Of a DNA stretch of 64,000 bases, positions 27,696 to 36,927 are shown one piece after another. Made by a program: the position numbers and the translations under genes. Each line of letters begins with the position of its first letter. The stretch's first letter is position 1. This DNA comes from Acidovorax sp. NCPPB 4044 (lineage in GTDB: Bacteria > Pseudomonadota > Gammaproteobacteria > Burkholderiales > Burkholderiaceae_C), in assembly GCF_028069655.1 (NCBI RefSeq), contig NZ_JAMCOS010000001.1:1580001-1644000 (forward strand), written 5' to 3'. Below the pieces are notes generated by a model, which had not been told where the DNA came from, did not search any database, and worked only from the letters and a program-made list of their open reading frames with translations.

Positions 27696-27718
27696 CCACG
27701 TCGGGCGTACCGACGTGG
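27696..27718. promoter_or_regulatory. Nine-base perfect inverted repeat upstream of gajA
   Basis: Arms CCACGTCGG and CCGACGTGG are separated by GCGTA. The dyad lies about 136 bases upstream of the gajA start, in an otherwise gene-free stretch (27561-28034). No T-run follows on either strand, so an operator is likelier than a terminator. Confidence 0.45.
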
Positions 27719-27836
27719 GCCAGACGTGTTCCTCAGCACGTGGCATGAATGCCGTCACGATGCCTTGGGAACGGGGTCGTCTTCAGCTATCCTTCTACGT
27801 GATTGATGATGGCATCGAAAACGTCGCTCCCTGAAG

Positions 27837-27967
27837 AATCGCTCCATCTCCCGCGTCAGCAGAAGATCTGCGTTTCTGACGGTAAAAACGACGGTACAGA
27901 CCCATGTCTATCACGGCCAAGTCCATTAACCACGCGGGTTTGGGCGACCTGTTGATGATGGAGTGGG
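27837..27967 (+). repeat. Left copy of the att-associated direct repeat, ending in a degenerate guaA-like att core
   Basis: About 130 bases starting AATCGCTCCATCTCCCGCG and ending GTTGATGATGGAGTGGG. It aligns along its whole length with 38359-38487, about three quarters identical by eye and identical over the first 19 bases. The other copy ends in an exact guaA 3' end; this one diverges after GAGTGGG. It probably marks the end of one island and the start of the next. Confidence 0.75.
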
Positions 27968-28034
27968 CCGGTCGTACTGGAGCGGTCTTCAGCAGGTTCC
28001 AACGTATCTGCCATGCTTGCTTACATGCCTACGT

Positions 28035-29702
28035 TTATGTCTTTTCAATAAGATGTACTTCCACGGCATAGCCCATTAGTTGGATGCGGCTTGCGACGGC
28101 ACGTAGACTTACTTTACTGAAAAACGGGAGGCCAAGCTGCTTGCTCCGCTGGTACGGATGTCGCATTATGCCGAACACCACCTTGTAATCGGCAGGAGTT
28201 ACTTTCGAACGGCCATCGGGTAGCAACAGTTCAAATTTTGACTTTTTTGCAGCCTTTTGCCGCTTGATAGCCGAATCACGCATGGATTTTCGAAAAACTG
28301 CATCGCGGACAAAGCTTTCCGCGGAGACGAGTCCCTGATTCCATAGATGGCTAATCGGGGCGGAGCCGTGGCCGTCTTTTAGGTGAATGAATTCTTTGCG
28401 GCGAGATAGAAAATCACAAGGCTCGAGATTGGCGCCCTTTGCCCCAGATGGCGAGGCTTTCACTTTATCTAAGTTGAGAAGGTCGGCGTTTTTATCGAGC
28501 TCTGAGATCAAATCTTGCTCATTTTTGGCTTTGGTAGATGCGTGGAACGAAAATCCCAATAGAGCCTGATAGTCTCTTTCCACGGCGTCGAAGAACTTGC
28601 TATCGATGCAGTACCATTCTCCAGAGAAAAGCACGTAGGTCTTCTTTTTATAGCTTGCCTCGTATACAAAACACTCATAGACTCTTCGCCGCCTCTGACG
28701 ATCTCCCTGCCCGTCAATCACAATTCGGATCTCATGACTGGCCTTTAGGTCTGCTATGCCAGATATTTCGTGTGGCCGACCCGCCTGTAATTCAGAGATA
28801 TAGTCCTCGATAGCAAGCTCGCCAAAAGATTTCTTCGACCCTGAATTGAAGCCTATGCCGAAATATCCGAATTCACCAGACTCTTCCGGATCAATAATCT
28901 CCGGTAGAGTTATGTGCAAGTCAGACGGCTTTCCGTCCAGCAGTGTTTTTATTTCTTTAAAAACAACCTCATCAAGATCTGTAAGTATTTTCTTGTCTTG
29001 AACAGGAATTATTTGATCAATGAATGAGTAGTCTTTCTTGTAGTCGTTGGCGTCGAATAGCCTAAGCGCTGTTTTGCATTTTTCAGGAATTTCAGTCGCT
29101 GAGAGCTTGCTCGTTAAGGTAAGTGCATCTCTGCCGGCAAGCGCATTTGCAAATGCTGCGTCGGTGGGAACGCCTCCTGCAAGACGTAATAGATCGTTCT
29201 GTAGATCGATCCCGAAGCCCTGTAGATCGGCTTTCCTACTTGCTTGGATGCGTTTTTGAATTGTCGTGCTGTCAAGCGTGGCGATATCAAGATTCTTTAG
29301 TGCGCCGCGCGCAACAGAGTTGAGCGTGACCTTCAGACCGAAGTTTCGGACAAATGCATCGGGATCAAGTGCATGGTGACCGCTGCCGAATGTAAGGGCA
29401 AATGTGCGTGTACGCGATCTCTTGTCGTCTGGCTGAATATTGAGGAACAAGACTGCTGCGCAGCTCTTGTTCTCGAGTTTCAAGTCGCCTTGTTTGGCAA
29501 ACTGGTTTACGACCCTGAGCCAATTAGGGGGAGTTCCAGGAGCCTGTGCTGTAAACAGGCGACCAGAATCAGACTCAACCTCTGTCACATCACTCGTAGC
29601 TCTGATCGCTTGCTTCACGGTTTTGTCGGAGCGCAGCAGGCGCAGTGAGAGCGTGGTCGTAAAGGCAGCGTTGTTTTGTCCGATTTGCTTTGTTTTTGGC
29701 AT
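28035..29702 (-). CDS. DUF6119 / TIGR04141 family sporadically distributed protein
   Basis: 555 residues with a GGGAGGG ribosome site. The segment FALTFGSGHHALDPDAFVRN at about 103-122, followed by FGLKVTLNSV and the DLQGFGIDLQNDLLRLAGG block, identifies the TIGR04141/DUF6119 family. It is sporadically distributed and has no role I know to be proven. Its base composition is near 45% GC in sampled stretches, against over 60% in its neighbours, so it arrived separately. It starts 36 bases after the giant helicase gene on the same strand and is probably co-transcribed with it. Confidence 0.78.
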   Translation of the reverse strand: MPKTKQIGQNNAAFTTTLSLRLLRSDKTVKQAIRATSDVTEVESDSGRLFTAQAPGTPPNWLRVVNQFAKQGDLKLENKSCAAVLFLNIQPDDKRSRTRTFALTFGSGHHALDPDAFVRNFGLKVTLNSVARGALKNLDIATLDSTTIQKRIQASRKADLQGFGIDLQNDLLRLAGGVPTDAAFANALAGRDALTLTSKLSATEIPEKCKTALRLFDANDYKKDYSFIDQIIPVQDKKILTDLDEVVFKEIKTLLDGKPSDLHITLPEIIDPEESGEFGYFGIGFNSGSKKSFGELAIEDYISELQAGRPHEISGIADLKASHEIRIVIDGQGDRQRRRRVYECFVYEASYKKKTYVLFSGEWYCIDSKFFDAVERDYQALLGFSFHASTKAKNEQDLISELDKNADLLNLDKVKASPSGAKGANLEPCDFLSRRKEFIHLKDGHGSAPISHLWNQGLVSAESFVRDAVFRKSMRDSAIKRQKAAKKSKFELLLPDGRSKVTPADYKVVFGIMRHPYQRSKQLGLPFFSKVSLRAVASRIQLMGYAVEVHLIEKT

Positions 29703-29738
29703 TTGTCCCTCCCTTTTCTGTCGGCGAACTCTTCAGAT

Positions 29739-32700
29739 TCATGGCTCTGCACGCAGTGAGCGAACAGCATTTTCAAGGCGTGCCCGACTAGCTGCCCGTA
29801 GCTGTTGGAGCCCGAGCCTGCGTGCCATTGCTTGATAGATCCCTTCACCTTGAGTGCGCTGTGCGATGACGGCCCGAGCCAACGAAGCCAGTTCCGCAAG
29901 ACTGATTTCATCAGCCGCCCGCACGCTGTCCTCGTCGACGGGCCCGCGGAAGGGAGGCTCTGCCGCAGGATCGAGACGTTCGGGCCAGTAGAAGGTGCCA
30001 ACCTCTTCATCGGTTGTCTGATAGCGGGCACGCGCGATTTGGAAAACGCGCTCTCGGATGCGCCCGCCGGTACGTAGCCAGCCGTGGGAGCGGGCAATGC
30101 GGCGGGCCAGTAGGGCGTCGAGCACGGGGCCTTCATGATCGATGACGTGAGCGATCATGGCCGACAAGGTGTCGTTGTAATCCTCGTCGAAGAATCGATC
30201 GGGGTAGGTTCCATCTACCACTTCAGAGGGGTTCGTGACCCGGTAGAGCGAGACCTCCGATGGCGCTGTCGCGGCGTTATCGGCATGGGCTGGCGCTGCA
30301 GAGGCCTGACGAGCAAAGACTTCTTCGATTGGCTGCGGTGGAACCGTCGCCGGGGTTTCAGGTGCGATCGGGTCCGCATCCTGGATTGGGGCCGCCGTTT
30401 CCTCGTCCGGCTTCGTCACTGACGCCATGGCTTGAGCGATGGCCGCCTGCGCCAGGCGCTCGGCCTCGGCTTCGCGCTCTGCCTCTTCTGCACGCCGCTC
30501 GCGCTGGGCCGTGAGCACGGCTCGCAGCCGGGCATCCAGCCTGTCGAGCGTGCCGGCCGGATCGATCCACCAGTCTGTGGACCAGACGCGAACAATGTCC
30601 CATCCCAGGCCGCGCAGGACTTGCTCGCGCAGCTTGTCGCGATCGCGCGCAGTAGCGCTGCGATGATAGGTGGCGCCATCGCACTCCACACCGGCCAGAT
30701 AACGTCCGGCTGCGTCGGGGTCGACGATACCGAGGTCGACGCGGAACGAAGAGGCGCCGATCTGCGGCTGGACGTGCCAGCCGCGCCGTGCCAGGGCGGC
30801 GGCCACGGCCTGTTCAAATGGACTCTCGAAGCCGCCCAGGCTACCGCGGTTGGCTTCCGCCAGCGCACGGGCACCGCGTTCGGCGAATTCCAGGAAGTGC
30901 TTGAGGTCGCGTACGCCGATGGCTTGGGTGCGCGCCAAGTCCATCTGCTCAGCGCGGAAACTGGCGAATACGCGCAGCTCGTGCCGTGCGCGGGTGATGG
31001 CCACATTGAGTCGGCGCTCGCCGCCTTGGCGATTGAGCGGGCCGAAGTTCATGGCCAGTTGGCCTGTGGGGTCCGGGCCATAGGTGATGGAGAAGTAGAT
31101 GAGATCGCGCTCGTCGCCTTGCACGCTTTCCAGGTTTTTGACGAACAGTGGCTCCAGTTCGCTCTCGGCGAAGTAGGGCTCCAGTCGCGGGTCTTTTCGT
31201 CGGGCTTCGTCGAGCAAGTCCTCGATCAGTTTTTGCTGTTCGGCGTTGAACGTGACCACCCCGATCGTGAGCCCGCTTTCTCGGAAACCTGGCGCTGTCA
31301 GGCGGGCCACGACATCGGCAACGAGCGCCTTGGCTTCGGCAGGATTGGTCCGCGTACCGCCCTTCTGGTAGGCGCCCGAGATTATCTGCAGGCCGACGGC
31401 GCGGTCGTTGGTGACAGGGGAGGGGAAGGTGACCAGTTCACCCTTGTAATAGGCGTGGTTGGAGAACGCGATCAGGCTTTCATGGCGGCTGCGGTAGTGC
31501 CAGTTCAAGTCGCGGGTCGGCAGGTTGGCGCCAATGCACTCGTCGAGGATGCTCTCCAGGTCAGCCTCGACATCCTCGTCGTCAAGACCGGACTCGGCGC
31601 GGTCGAAGAACGAGGTGGGCGGCAACTGTTTGGGATCGCCGACCATCACGACCTGACGGCCGCGGGCGATGGCGCCGATCGCGTCCCAGACCGGGATCTG
31701 TGAGGCTTCGTCGAAGATCACCAGGTCGAAGGCGTTGGTCCCCGCCTGGAGGTACTGCGCGATGGACAGAGGGCTCATCAGCAAGCAGGGCGTGAGCCTG
31801 GTCAGTGCCTCGGGAATCTGGGCCATCAACTCCCGCAAAGGCATATGCGCACGCTTCTTGCCAATCTCGTGCCGCAACACGCCCCATTCGGAGTTGCGGC
31901 TGACGTTGTCCTGCGAGGGTAGGTCGGCGCACAGGCGGGCACGCAGCCAGTCCCGGGTCAGGGCGGTGAAGCGTTCGTCGAGCTCCCGGAAGTCGCGGAT
32001 GCGCTGTTCGTGTTCGGCGCTGACGAACCCGCGGATGACCGGCTCGTGATCGACCACGGCGTTGAGCCACCAGCGTGCGTAGTTGGTTTCGAACGTTCGG
32101 CGGGCCTGGCCTGGTGCGACATGGCCTTGTTCGATACCCTGCACCAGCGTGGTCAACCCCAGTGCAAGTGCTTCGCTGCGTGCCTGGCGCCAAGCGCACC
32201 AGCTGCGCAGGCTGTGTTCTGCGCGCACGATGGATTGGCTTTGCTCGATGAGCCCGTCGAGTGACAGGGAGTGCCACTGCGTCTGGGCGGCCTCGGCAAG
32301 GCGCCCGATTGCCGCGAGCGCCTCCTGCCGGGGAAGCAGCTGTCCCCGCTTCTCCACATATCGAGCGCCGGCCACCGTGATGCGGCCACCTGGCTCCAGC
32401 AACGCATTGGCATCGCCCAACAAGGCATGCAGTGGTGCCTTGCAGGCTGAAATCTGCTCGGGCGTGGTGGCCAGACGCGCCAGCACGGCAGCCAGATCCT
32501 CGCGAAGCTTGCAGGCCTGTGCGAGCTCATCCAGAGGGGTGGCCAGCCCTTTCCACAGGCCGGCGGTGGACTCACGCAAGTCGTCCAAGGCAGCCAGCGC
32601 TTGCTCGGTTTCGGCTCGCTGGCGCAGCGTCTGATGATCGCGCGCGAGCGTGGGGCCGCAAGCACCTTCCTCGACCAAGGTGTGGGTCGCTTCCAGGGGA

Positions 32701-35700
32701 CCTTGTTGGAGATGCCTTCGCCGATCGCTCAAGAAATCCAATGCGGCGCGCAGACGGTCGACTTGCGTGGCGTGGCCGGCCCATAGGCCTTCGGTCGTCG
32801 TTTCCAGCGAGGCATGGGCGGCAATGTCCTGGTCCAATTGGCGCAGTCGGCGCGCCCTCTGCAAATCGGCCTGCAGGGGGTCGCCGCATTGGCCGTCCGC
32901 GATGGCGTCGAAGCCATCGTCTTCCCACTCCCGGCCTTCGCGCACAGCGGCCAGGGCGATCTGCCAGCGCAGGGCCGTGCGCACCTTGTCTTCTTTGGTA
33001 TCCAGTCCTGCCCAGGCGGACGCACATTCCTGCGCGGGAGTAATGGCTTGAACCTGCTGGCGCAAGGCTCGGATGGCATTCCAATGCTGTAGATCGTTGC
33101 TGACGTCAGGCTGCGATCCTCCCTTGATTGCGCCAAACAGTTGCGCCGCAACCTTGCGTTTGCCCAGCCAGGACTTGGGCCAGAACGCCTGCTCGGCTTG
33201 TTCCCATCTCCGCTGCAACTCGGCGACGTCGAGCTGTTCAATCGATTCGCCATAAGGGGCCGACAGCGCTGCGTGGTGTTGCGCGATCTGGGCCAGCAGA
33301 CCGAGTCCCTGGTTCAATTGCACAACCGTGCGAGGTGTCCAAGGCTCGCCGAGCTGTGCGTGGATCTGCCGGTGTTCGGTGAGCGCTGCGAGGCTGTCGG
33401 TGCAGGCGGTCACGACGGAAGCGGGCCATGGTTCAGAGAGCTGCGCATTCAGTTCGGCATGGCGGCGCACCAGTGCTGCGCCTTCCTGCAGGCGTTGGCT
33501 CAGAGTGCGTGCGTCGGGGCGCAGGACGAAGCGCCAATCGTGCCCTGCTGCCGACGGCAGGCGTTGGGCCAGGATCACCAGTGCTTCGCAGGTGTCGGAC
33601 GTCAACGCGGGCGAAGGCAGCCCGATGGCCTGGGCAAATGCCTCTGCGGATTCGATCGTCGCCTGGGCGGCGGGAAGGACTTCGCGCGCCGCGGTGATCA
33701 GTTGTTGCTGCCAAGTGGGTGACCAGTCTCCCTGGCCGATGAGGGCCAAGGGGTGTTGTGCCAGTGTGGCATGGCCGATGGCTTGCGCATTGACCTCCAG
33801 CCGGTCCACGGCATGGCGCAACTGCTCGATGCCCGGTTGATCGTGTTGATCGGCCGTGGGCCAGGCCACTTCAAGCGTCGGGATATCGTGTCCCGCGCTG
33901 ACAGTGCCGATCGCGTCGAACAGGCTCAGACCGTTGCGGCGCCGCTGATGCAGGCATTCGACATAGATGTTCAGCGCATCGCGCAGACGCTTGAGATTGT
34001 CGGCTTCTGCTCGCCACTGCTCGGCGTCGGTTTTGCCGCTGCTGGACCAGGCGGACTGCAGCTGGGCCAGCACGTCGAGCTTGCGGGCCTTGCTCGAGTG
34101 CAGCTCCAGGCAAAACTCACCCAGGCCGATTTCGCGCAGGCGCCGGTAGACGACGTCCAGCGCCGCAATCTTTTCGGACACGAAGAGCACGCGCCGGCCC
34201 TGCGCCAGGGATTGGGCGATCAGGTTGGCGATGGTCTGGCTCTTGCCGGTCCCAGGTGGACCGATCAGGACGAAGTCCTTGCCCTGCGAGGCGGCCAGCA
34301 CGGCCGACAACTGCGAGGAATCCGCCGGCAAGGGGCAGAACACCTGCTTAGGGTCGAAGTGCTGATCCAGTTTGCGCACCTGCGGGAACGGAGCGCCTGG
34401 TGGATAGGCATCGCGCGGAGTGTCCAGCAGGTGGCGCACGACCGGGTTCTCGCGCAACTGTTCGCTGCGCTCGGCAAGGTCTTTCCACATCAGATACTTG
34501 GCAAACGAGAACATGGACAACACCACGTCCTCGGTCACTTCCCAGCCCTTGATGTCCTTGATGGCGTGGCCGACGGCCTTCCAGACCGCAGCGACGTCCA
34601 GGCCGGTCTCGTCTCGCGGCAGTTCGCCTTCGAGGCTGCCCAGGCTCAGTTCGAAGTCCTGGCGCAGCATCTCGATCAGGGTCGGATTGAAGCGGGGCTC
34701 ATCGTCATGCAAGCTGAGCGTGAAGCCCGAGCGGGCGCTCTTGCGCTGCAGGCTGACCGGCACCAGGATCAGAGGAGCGCGGTAGCGCTGACCGTCTCGG
34801 TCTTCGCGGGTCCAGGACAGGAAACCCAGAGCGAGATACAGCGTGTTGGCACCGCCTTCCTGCAAAGCTGTGCGGGCGCTGCGGAACAGCTCGGTCAGCC
34901 GTGCGTCGAGTTCGGTTTCGGGAATACCGACGAAAACCTCGCGTTTCTGCAGGGCTTCGAACGCATGCGCGCGGCGCACGTTTTCACGTTCGCGGGCTTC
35001 GTAGATGGCCTGATCGCGCGGATCGGCTCCGTCCATCAGGTCCGGGCGCGGTCGCAGCTTCAGAGGCTGGCCGCTGGCCAACAGGTCTTCCAGCGCGCCG
35101 GGGTCTGGCGCCTCCAGCTTTAGCACCTTCTTGCCGCCCTTGAAGTTCAGCAGATGGTTGCGAAGCGAGAGGTCCAGCAGTTTGCGTTGCCAGCGAAGCA
35201 GCCGGTCCTTGGGATCGAGCTGGCTGGCATCTTCCGCATTGGCTGGCGCGCTGTCGGGAAGGTCAGGCGCGTCTTCGAACTTTGGCAGGGCAGGCGTGGA
35301 CGGTGACACCTCAGTGCCCGGCGCCGTGGCAATTGCCGCTTCCGCACTGGCCAATGGCTTGATGCGCTGCAGCCGTGCCCGGCGAATGTCCACGGCCAAG
35401 CGGAATCCCGCATCTTGAGATTCGTCCACCTGCTGAGCGCCGCGTGCGGTGGCATAGCTGAAGGGGGCCGTGGGGCGCTGGGTGATCAGGGTGGTCTCGA
35501 ACAGAACCAGTTCCTTGAGCCTGAGGCGCTTGCGCAAGGCCGTCACGTCGTCGACGACGGTGGTGGAGAATTCCTCGGGCTGAAGCCAGACGCCAGCAAA
35601 GGCATGGCCTTCGGTGAAGACCAGCAGCGGGTTCAATCCTGCTTGCTCAAGTGCAGCGCAGAACAGCAGCGCGAGGTCGAAGCAGGTTCCAAGGCCTGAG

Positions 35701-36380
35701 CTTTCGATCTGCCCGGGGCTGCGCACCTTCTGGCCAGACTGCTCGAAACTGGCCGGTGGCAAGGCATAGTCCAACTGCATGCCAGCCGTGGCCCCCCAGA
35801 GGGCGGAGGCCAGTTCCCAGGCACGCTTGGCACCGCCGGCATAGCCGTCCAGGGCAGGGTTGCGATCGTGCTGACGCAGCACCTCCGCTGTGCGCTTGAG
35901 CAGCCGATCCACCGCCGGGTCGTTGGGCTGGACGAACGCGGCGACCAAGTCGGGCAAATGCGAGATACCGCCCCATTGGTTGCGTGGCAGTAAGTCCAGA
36001 TGGACATCGCGTTGCGTCAGGGCAGGGCTGGAGGCATCCGCGCCGGCGGTGCGCAATGCCAGCGACACCGTGGCCGTCTCGGCTTCGGTCAGCCGTGCCA
36101 GCAGTCCGCCGTCCAGTTTCAGATCCAGGTCGCGGATTGGATAGCGCGAACGGGCCGCCAGCGCATCGATCCGCCAACGGCGCGGCTTCAAAAAGGGCGG
36201 ATCGGAAGTCAGGACCAACTCGACCTGCTCATGCGTCTGATCGGTCTCGTTGATCAGGGAGAGATCCCGGACCAGCGGGACCGCATTCTGAAAATCCGCC
36301 AAGTTTAGTTTGGCGATCAGGGTAACGTCGATCTTCAGTTCGGCCGCGATGGTCGAACCTTCCGGTGGTGTCTCGTCCAT
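29739..36380 (-). CDS. Giant DUF4011-helicase-Vsr/MTES_1575 nuclease-DUF3320 protein (Hhe-like defence protein)
   Basis: 2213 residues from the ATG at 36380, with GGGGA upstream. Domains in order: an unassigned N-terminus; a transglutaminase-like segment with Cys near 230 (GTCFDLALLFC) and His near 258 (TEGHAFAGVW); DUF4011 at about 390-460 (RKLLDLSLRNHLLNF); a superfamily 1 helicase with Walker A GPPGTGKS at 707-714, an insertion of several hundred residues, and Walker B VIFDEASQ near 1550; a Vsr-like nuclease at about 1850-1960 (FRVDLGIVD, GVECDGATYH); and DUF3320 near the C-terminus. This architecture matches the single-gene defence system named Hhe. A DUF6119 gene follows 36 bases downstream. 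Confidence 0.85.
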   Translation of the reverse strand: MDETPPEGSTIAAELKIDVTLIAKLNLADFQNAVPLVRDLSLINETDQTHEQVELVLTSDPPFLKPRRWRIDALAARSRYPIRDLDLKLDGGLLARLTEAETATVSLALRTAGADASSPALTQRDVHLDLLPRNQWGGISHLPDLVAAFVQPNDPAVDRLLKRTAEVLRQHDRNPALDGYAGGAKRAWELASALWGATAGMQLDYALPPASFEQSGQKVRSPGQIESSGLGTCFDLALLFCAALEQAGLNPLLVFTEGHAFAGVWLQPEEFSTTVVDDVTALRKRLRLKELVLFETTLITQRPTAPFSYATARGAQQVDESQDAGFRLAVDIRRARLQRIKPLASAEAAIATAPGTEVSPSTPALPKFEDAPDLPDSAPANAEDASQLDPKDRLLRWQRKLLDLSLRNHLLNFKGGKKVLKLEAPDPGALEDLLASGQPLKLRPRPDLMDGADPRDQAIYEARERENVRRAHAFEALQKREVFVGIPETELDARLTELFRSARTALQEGGANTLYLALGFLSWTREDRDGQRYRAPLILVPVSLQRKSARSGFTLSLHDDEPRFNPTLIEMLRQDFELSLGSLEGELPRDETGLDVAAVWKAVGHAIKDIKGWEVTEDVVLSMFSFAKYLMWKDLAERSEQLRENPVVRHLLDTPRDAYPPGAPFPQVRKLDQHFDPKQVFCPLPADSSQLSAVLAASQGKDFVLIGPPGTGKSQTIANLIAQSLAQGRRVLFVSEKIAALDVVYRRLREIGLGEFCLELHSSKARKLDVLAQLQSAWSSSGKTDAEQWRAEADNLKRLRDALNIYVECLHQRRRNGLSLFDAIGTVSAGHDIPTLEVAWPTADQHDQPGIEQLRHAVDRLEVNAQAIGHATLAQHPLALIGQGDWSPTWQQQLITAAREVLPAAQATIESAEAFAQAIGLPSPALTSDTCEALVILAQRLPSAAGHDWRFVLRPDARTLSQRLQEGAALVRRHAELNAQLSEPWPASVVTACTDSLAALTEHRQIHAQLGEPWTPRTVVQLNQGLGLLAQIAQHHAALSAPYGESIEQLDVAELQRRWEQAEQAFWPKSWLGKRKVAAQLFGAIKGGSQPDVSNDLQHWNAIRALRQQVQAITPAQECASAWAGLDTKEDKVRTALRWQIALAAVREGREWEDDGFDAIADGQCGDPLQADLQRARRLRQLDQDIAAHASLETTTEGLWAGHATQVDRLRAALDFLSDRRRHLQQGPLEATHTLVEEGACGPTLARDHQTLRQRAETEQALAALDDLRESTAGLWKGLATPLDELAQACKLREDLAAVLARLATTPEQISACKAPLHALLGDANALLEPGGRITVAGARYVEKRGQLLPRQEALAAIGRLAEAAQTQWHSLSLDGLIEQSQSIVRAEHSLRSWCAWRQARSEALALGLTTLVQGIEQGHVAPGQARRTFETNYARWWLNAVVDHEPVIRGFVSAEHEQRIRDFRELDERFTALTRDWLRARLCADLPSQDNVSRNSEWGVLRHEIGKKRAHMPLRELMAQIPEALTRLTPCLLMSPLSIAQYLQAGTNAFDLVIFDEASQIPVWDAIGAIARGRQVVMVGDPKQLPPTSFFDRAESGLDDEDVEADLESILDECIGANLPTRDLNWHYRSRHESLIAFSNHAYYKGELVTFPSPVTNDRAVGLQIISGAYQKGGTRTNPAEAKALVADVVARLTAPGFRESGLTIGVVTFNAEQQKLIEDLLDEARRKDPRLEPYFAESELEPLFVKNLESVQGDERDLIYFSITYGPDPTGQLAMNFGPLNRQGGERRLNVAITRARHELRVFASFRAEQMDLARTQAIGVRDLKHFLEFAERGARALAEANRGSLGGFESPFEQAVAAALARRGWHVQPQIGASSFRVDLGIVDPDAAGRYLAGVECDGATYHRSATARDRDKLREQVLRGLGWDIVRVWSTDWWIDPAGTLDRLDARLRAVLTAQRERRAEEAEREAEAERLAQAAIAQAMASVTKPDEETAAPIQDADPIAPETPATVPPQPIEEVFARQASAAPAHADNAATAPSEVSLYRVTNPSEVVDGTYPDRFFDEDYNDTLSAMIAHVIDHEGPVLDALLARRIARSHGWLRTGGRIRERVFQIARARYQTTDEEVGTFYWPERLDPAAEPPFRGPVDEDSVRAADEISLAELASLARAVIAQRTQGEGIYQAMARRLGLQQLRAASRARLENAVRSLRAEP

Positions 36381-36601
36381 GGAATCCCCTATGATGCCCC
36401 GCCGTAACACGCATTACGCCCTGTTACGCCCTTGCAGGATATTAGCTCCAGTTGCCAGAAATTTCGGCAGGTAAAACCCAAGCAGAAATCGGTGAGTCCA
36501 CAGAAGGCAAAAAATGAAGCGCCCGAATTGGCCGTTAAGCCGCTTAGGTGAAGCTTGACAGCGGGCGCTGGGGCGCAGCCAGAGCCCGCGTAGTTGAATT
36601 T

Positions 36602-36622
36602 CAGATATTTGACGAATATCTG
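36602..36622. promoter_or_regulatory. Operator-like palindrome O1 upstream of hipBA
   Basis: Arms CAGATATT and AATATCTG, both 8 bases, flank TGACG. The site lies 44 bases before the hipB start. A second dyad follows at 36643-36659 (TATCTGA-ATC-TCAGGTA, one mismatch). HipB-type repressors bind paired palindromes in their own promoter, so these are probably the autoregulatory operators. Confidence 0.6.
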
Positions 36623-36642
36623 TTTTTCAGCTATCTTGCGCT

Positions 36643-36659
36643 TATCTGAATCTCAGGTA
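36643..36659. promoter_or_regulatory. Operator-like palindrome O2 upstream of hipBA
   Basis: TATCTGA and TCAGGTA arms, one mismatch, with a 3-base centre. It ends six bases before the hipB ATG, so a bound repressor would also cover the ribosome-binding region. It shares the ATCTG half-site with the dyad at 36602-36622. Confidence 0.5.
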
Positions 36660-36665
36660 TTTTCC

Positions 36666-36926
36666 ATGCCGCCGACGTCACATCCGCTGGTCACTACAGG
36701 CCAACTCGGCTCGATGCTGCAGGCCACGCGCAAAGCGCAAGGGCTGACCCAATCGGCACTGGCTGCCCGTATCGGCTTGAGCCAGTCGCGTGTCTCTCAT
36801 CTGGAACTCAACGCCCACGAGCTGAGCGTAGAGCAACTCCTTGCATGGTGCGCAGCGCTGGGCCTGGAGTTGGCCGTGGGGATTCGGGGCAAGGCTGCGG
36901 TGTCAACGACGCCCACGGATTGGTGA
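36666..36926 (+). CDS. hipB: HipB-like HTH antitoxin
   Basis: 86 residues. A Cro/C1-type helix-turn-helix spans about 17-70 (LGSMLQATRKAQGLTQSALAA, then LSQSRVSHLE). The ATG at 36666 is chosen because the longer frame from 36594 would translate straight through both operator palindromes. HipB binds HipA and represses the operon. Its TGA ends one base before the hipA ATG. Confidence 0.85.
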   Translation: MPPTSHPLVTTGQLGSMLQATRKAQGLTQSALAARIGLSQSRVSHLELNAHELSVEQLLAWCAALGLELAVGIRGKAAVSTTPTDW

Positions 36927-36927
36927 C

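Noticed and set aside
27535..27834. Short plus-strand frames opposite the gajA start
   Set aside because: They overlap the gajA start and upstream dyad, have no recognisable motifs, and several overlap one another.
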